In this document: piece by piece, positions 4,928-6,857 of the stretch
Position numbering within the stretch: position 1 is the first letter of the stretch
Layout: every line of letters begins with the position of its first letter
Source: JAWVZU01 sp033722075
GTDB lineage: Bacteria; Pseudomonadota; Gammaproteobacteria; Xanthomonadales; SZUA-38
Length of the DNA: 6,857 nt
Assembly (NCBI GenBank): GCA_033722075.1
Contig: JAWVZU010000214.1
Span: 1 to 6,857, forward strand
Direction of reading: 5' to 3'
Notes under the pieces: generated by a model
The model's database searches: none
What the model was told of the DNA's origin: nothing
Seen by the model: the letters and a program-made list of their open reading frames with translations, nothing else
Made by a program: the position numbers and the translations under genes

Positions 4928-6742
4928 ATGGACGTCTCCATGCCCGACCCCCACGCGATCGCGGTTCTCCTGATGACCGGCCTCGCGCTGTTCCTGTTTA
5001 CCCGGGAGCGCATACCGCTGGAAACGTCCAGCCTGGTCATCCTGGTCGTGCTGACCATCGGATTCCAGGTATTCCCCTATCCGGGCATCAGCACCGCAGA
5101 GTTCTACTACGGCTTCGGGCACAAGGCACTGGTCGCCGTCTGCGCCCTGATGATCGTCGGCCGAGCCCTGGTTCGCACCGGCGCACTGGAGCCGGTAGGG
5201 CGCATCCTCGCCCGTCTGTGGCGCAAGGTGCCAATGATTTCCCTCTTGGCCACCTTGATAATCACCGCCGCGCTCAGCGCGTTCATCAACAACACGCCGA
5301 TCGTGGTCCTGATGCTGCCCCTGCTCGTCGGGGTCGCCGTCCGCAACAACGAGTCACCGGCAGGGGCCCTTCTGCCGATGGGGCTGGCGAGCCTGATCGG
5401 CGGCATGACCACAACCATCGGAACCTCCACGAACCTGCTGGTGGTGACCGTGGCCGAGGACATGGGCGTCGCCCCCTTCAACATGTTCGATTTCATGCTC
5501 CCGGCAGCGCTCGCGGGGTCGATCGCCATAGTCTATCTGTGGCTCATCGCGCCGCGAATGCTCCCGGACCGGCGCCCGCCCATCGCTGATACGTCGTCGC
5601 GCGTCTTCACCGCGCAGATCGTATTGGATGAGACATCCTCGGTCCGCGGCGAAGTGCTCGCCACCGCCATCGAGCGCACCGAGGGGGCGCTGCGGGTGGA
5701 AAAGATCCAGCGTGGCACAAACGTGTTCGTGACTCCGCTCCCCGACGTCGAACTCCGCGCCGGGGATCGGTTGACGACCTCGGATACGCCGGACCGCTTG
5801 CGTGAATTCGCACGCAGCCTCGGGGGCGTGCTGTATTCGGGGGACAACCCGGTGGATGACGCCCATCCGCTGCAGACAAGTGGCCAGCAGCTCGCAGAGG
5901 TGGCCGTCACGGCCGGGTCCAGCCTGATCGGCACACGGGTCATCGATGCGCGACTGCAGAGTCGCTACGGAATGCGTTTTCTCGCCCTGCACCGGGGACA
6001 GTCCCAGCGCAGCCGCGGCCCCAGCCTGGACCGGCTCATTCTCCAGCACGGCGACGTGCTGCTGGTCCAGTCGACGGCCGAGGATCTCACCCGGGCGAAG
6101 AACAGCGGTGATTTCCTGGTGCTGGACGGCAGTGTCGATCTGCCTCACACGAAGAAGGCGCCCGTCGCCCTGGGCACCCTGATCGCGGTCGTCGGGCTCG
6201 CCGCCTTCAATATCCTGCCCATCGAAGTCAGCGCCGTGGCCGGCGTGATGGCGTTGCTGCTCACCGGATGTCTGTCCTGGAGAGACGCCACTAACGCCCT
6301 GTCCGCCCAGGTCATCCTGATCGTCGTGGCCAGCCTGGCACTCGGGGCAGCGCTGTCGCGGACCGGCGGCGCCGATTTTCTTGCCCAGGCCTTCCTTGCC
6401 GCCACCTTCGGAACACCGCCGAGCGTCGCGATCGCCGCGTTGATTCTCCTCATGGCGGCCCTGACCAACGTGGTCTCGAACAACGCGGCAGCAGTGATCG
6501 GCACACCGATCGCGATCCAGATCGCCACCCGCCTGGGCCTCCCCGTCGAGCCGTTCGTCCTGGCGGTCCTGTTCGGTGCAAGCCTCAGCTTTGCCACGCC
6601 TATGGGCTATCAGACCAACCTCCTGGTGATGAATGCAGGCGGGTACAAGTTCAACGATTTCGTGAAGGTCGGCGTGCCGCTGATGATCATCATGTGGCTG
6701 GCGCTGTCCGCGGTTCTGGTCTACGCCTATCAGCTCTATTAG
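4928..6742 (+). CDS. SLC13-type (DASS) permease with two central RCK_C domains
   Basis: This 604-residue inner-membrane transporter is of the SLC13/divalent anion:Na+ symporter type. The membrane part is split into two halves. The first (residues about 5-210) has the SLC13 signature FINNTPIVVLMLPL near 119, then GGM-x3-IGTSTNLL (about 158-171). The second (about 410-604) has TNVVSNNAAAVIGTP near 513 and FATPMGYQTNLLV near 555, the pseudo-symmetric counterparts. Between them are two soluble RCK_C (TrkA-C) domains, at about 225-297 and 322-399, that probably sense a cytoplasmic ligand and gate transport. Length and order match uncharacterised bacterial proteins such as E. coli YfbS and the sulfate-related SAC1-like group. 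The substrate is not readable; sulfate or a dicarboxylate is a guess from the family. Possible starts are ATG 4928, ATG 4940 (with a weak GGA 7 bases upstream) and TTG 4910; the choice changes only a few N-terminal residues. The next gene overlaps its stop. Confidence 0.9.
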   Translation: MDVSMPDPHAIAVLLMTGLALFLFTRERIPLETSSLVILVVLTIGFQVFPYPGISTAEFYYGFGHKALVAVCALMIVGRALVRTGALEPVGRILARLWRKVPMISLLATLIITAALSAFINNTPIVVLMLPLLVGVAVRNNESPAGALLPMGLASLIGGMTTTIGTSTNLLVVTVAEDMGVAPFNMFDFMLPAALAGSIAIVYLWLIAPRMLPDRRPPIADTSSRVFTAQIVLDETSSVRGEVLATAIERTEGALRVEKIQRGTNVFVTPLPDVELRAGDRLTTSDTPDRLREFARSLGGVLYSGDNPVDDAHPLQTSGQQLAEVAVTAGSSLIGTRVIDARLQSRYGMRFLALHRGQSQRSRGPSLDRLILQHGDVLLVQSTAEDLTRAKNSGDFLVLDGSVDLPHTKKAPVALGTLIAVVGLAAFNILPIEVSAVAGVMALLLTGCLSWRDATNALSAQVILIVVASLALGAALSRTGGADFLAQAFLAATFGTPPSVAIAALILLMAALTNVVSNNAAAVIGTPIAIQIATRLGLPVEPFVLAVLFGASLSFATPMGYQTNLLVMNAGGYKFNDFVKVGVPLMIIMWLALSAVLVYAYQLY

Positions 6743-6857
6743 ATCCATCCTCCTCCTGTGTGCGGGACTCGGCACCGCTGCTGCCGGGACGACACCTCTG
6801 GACGCGCTGCTTCAGGACCTGGACCGGATGCGCAGCGAGGCCAACGTGGCGGGCCTG
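6738..6857 (+). CDS. Exported protein, N-terminal fragment (cut by window edge)
   Basis: A frame that stays open to the window end encodes a clear signal peptide: Arg in the n-region, the hydrophobic stretch ILLLCAGLGTAAA, and a likely signal peptidase I site after AAA or AAG. A mature start TTPLDALLQDLDRMRSEANVAGL follows. The Cys in LLLC lacks a small residue before it, so this is not a good lipobox. No ATG, GTG or TTG lies before the signal peptide: the only codon that places the N-terminus sensibly is ATT 6738-6740, which overlaps the permease stop TAG (ATTAG). An ATG at 6828 would delete the signal sequence. The mature start loosely resembles serine hydrolases of the beta-lactamase (class C-like) family, but 23 residues are not enough to name it. 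Tight overlap suggests co-translation with the permease. Confidence 0.5.
   Translation, partial: MRSILLLCAGLGTAAAGTTPLDALLQDLDRMRSEANVAGL

Noticed and set aside
4279..5589. A 436-codon plus-strand frame crossing the end of the c-di-GMP gene and the start of the permease
   Set aside because: It runs out of frame through two well supported genes and through the structured spacer. Its composition (Ser, Arg, Pro) is that of a shifted frame.
5354..6775. A 473-codon open frame on the minus strand opposite the permease gene
   Set aside because: It mirrors the membrane segments of the permease, has an artificial composition rich in His, Gln, Asp and Arg, and contains no known domain.

Overview
The window is gene-dense, GC-rich bacterial DNA. 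The gene content, and above all the E. coli-like protein sequences of TilS, XseB, IspA and MsrA, point to a gammaproteobacterium, probably an environmental one. No phylogenetic marker in the window allows a finer call. There are no RNA genes, insertion sequences, CRISPR arrays or phage genes, and no gene-free stretch longer than about 160 bases. It reads as chromosomal backbone rather than an accessory island.

Layout. (1) Positions 1-1646, plus strand: a compact run with the 3' end of tilS (tRNA-Ile lysidine synthetase), xseB (exonuclease VII small subunit), ispA (farnesyl diphosphate synthase) and a 72-residue two-EF-hand protein. Spacings are 12, 7 and 13 bases, so this is probably one transcript started upstream of the window. 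In many gammaproteobacteria dxs follows ispA; here the EF-hand gene takes that place. (2) Positions 1758-2405, minus strand: msrA, a peptide methionine sulfoxide reductase convergent with the EF-hand gene. A GC-rich inverted repeat lies between the two stops. (3) Positions 2406-2561: a relatively AT-rich divergent control region with an interrupted inverted repeat and a perfect 10-base palindrome. (4) Positions 2562-4856, plus strand: a membrane-bound c-di-GMP enzyme, MASE1-GGDEF-EAL. (5) Positions 4857-4927: a structured spacer that may hold a terminator followed by a promoter. (6) Positions 4928-6742, plus strand: an SLC13-type permease with two central RCK_C domains. (7) Positions 6738-6857, plus strand: the 5' end of an exported protein whose frame has no ATG, GTG or TTG at a sensible place and seems to begin at an ATT overlapping the permease stop.

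The first block combines housekeeping functions: tRNA modification, DNA repair and isoprenoid precursor synthesis. The rest covers oxidative repair of proteins, c-di-GMP signalling at the membrane and ion-coupled anion transport. I found no convincing new multi-gene system. The points that merit checking are the EF-hand gene in the xseB-ispA run, the divergent control region, the structured 4858-4911 spacer and the apparent ATT start at 6738.
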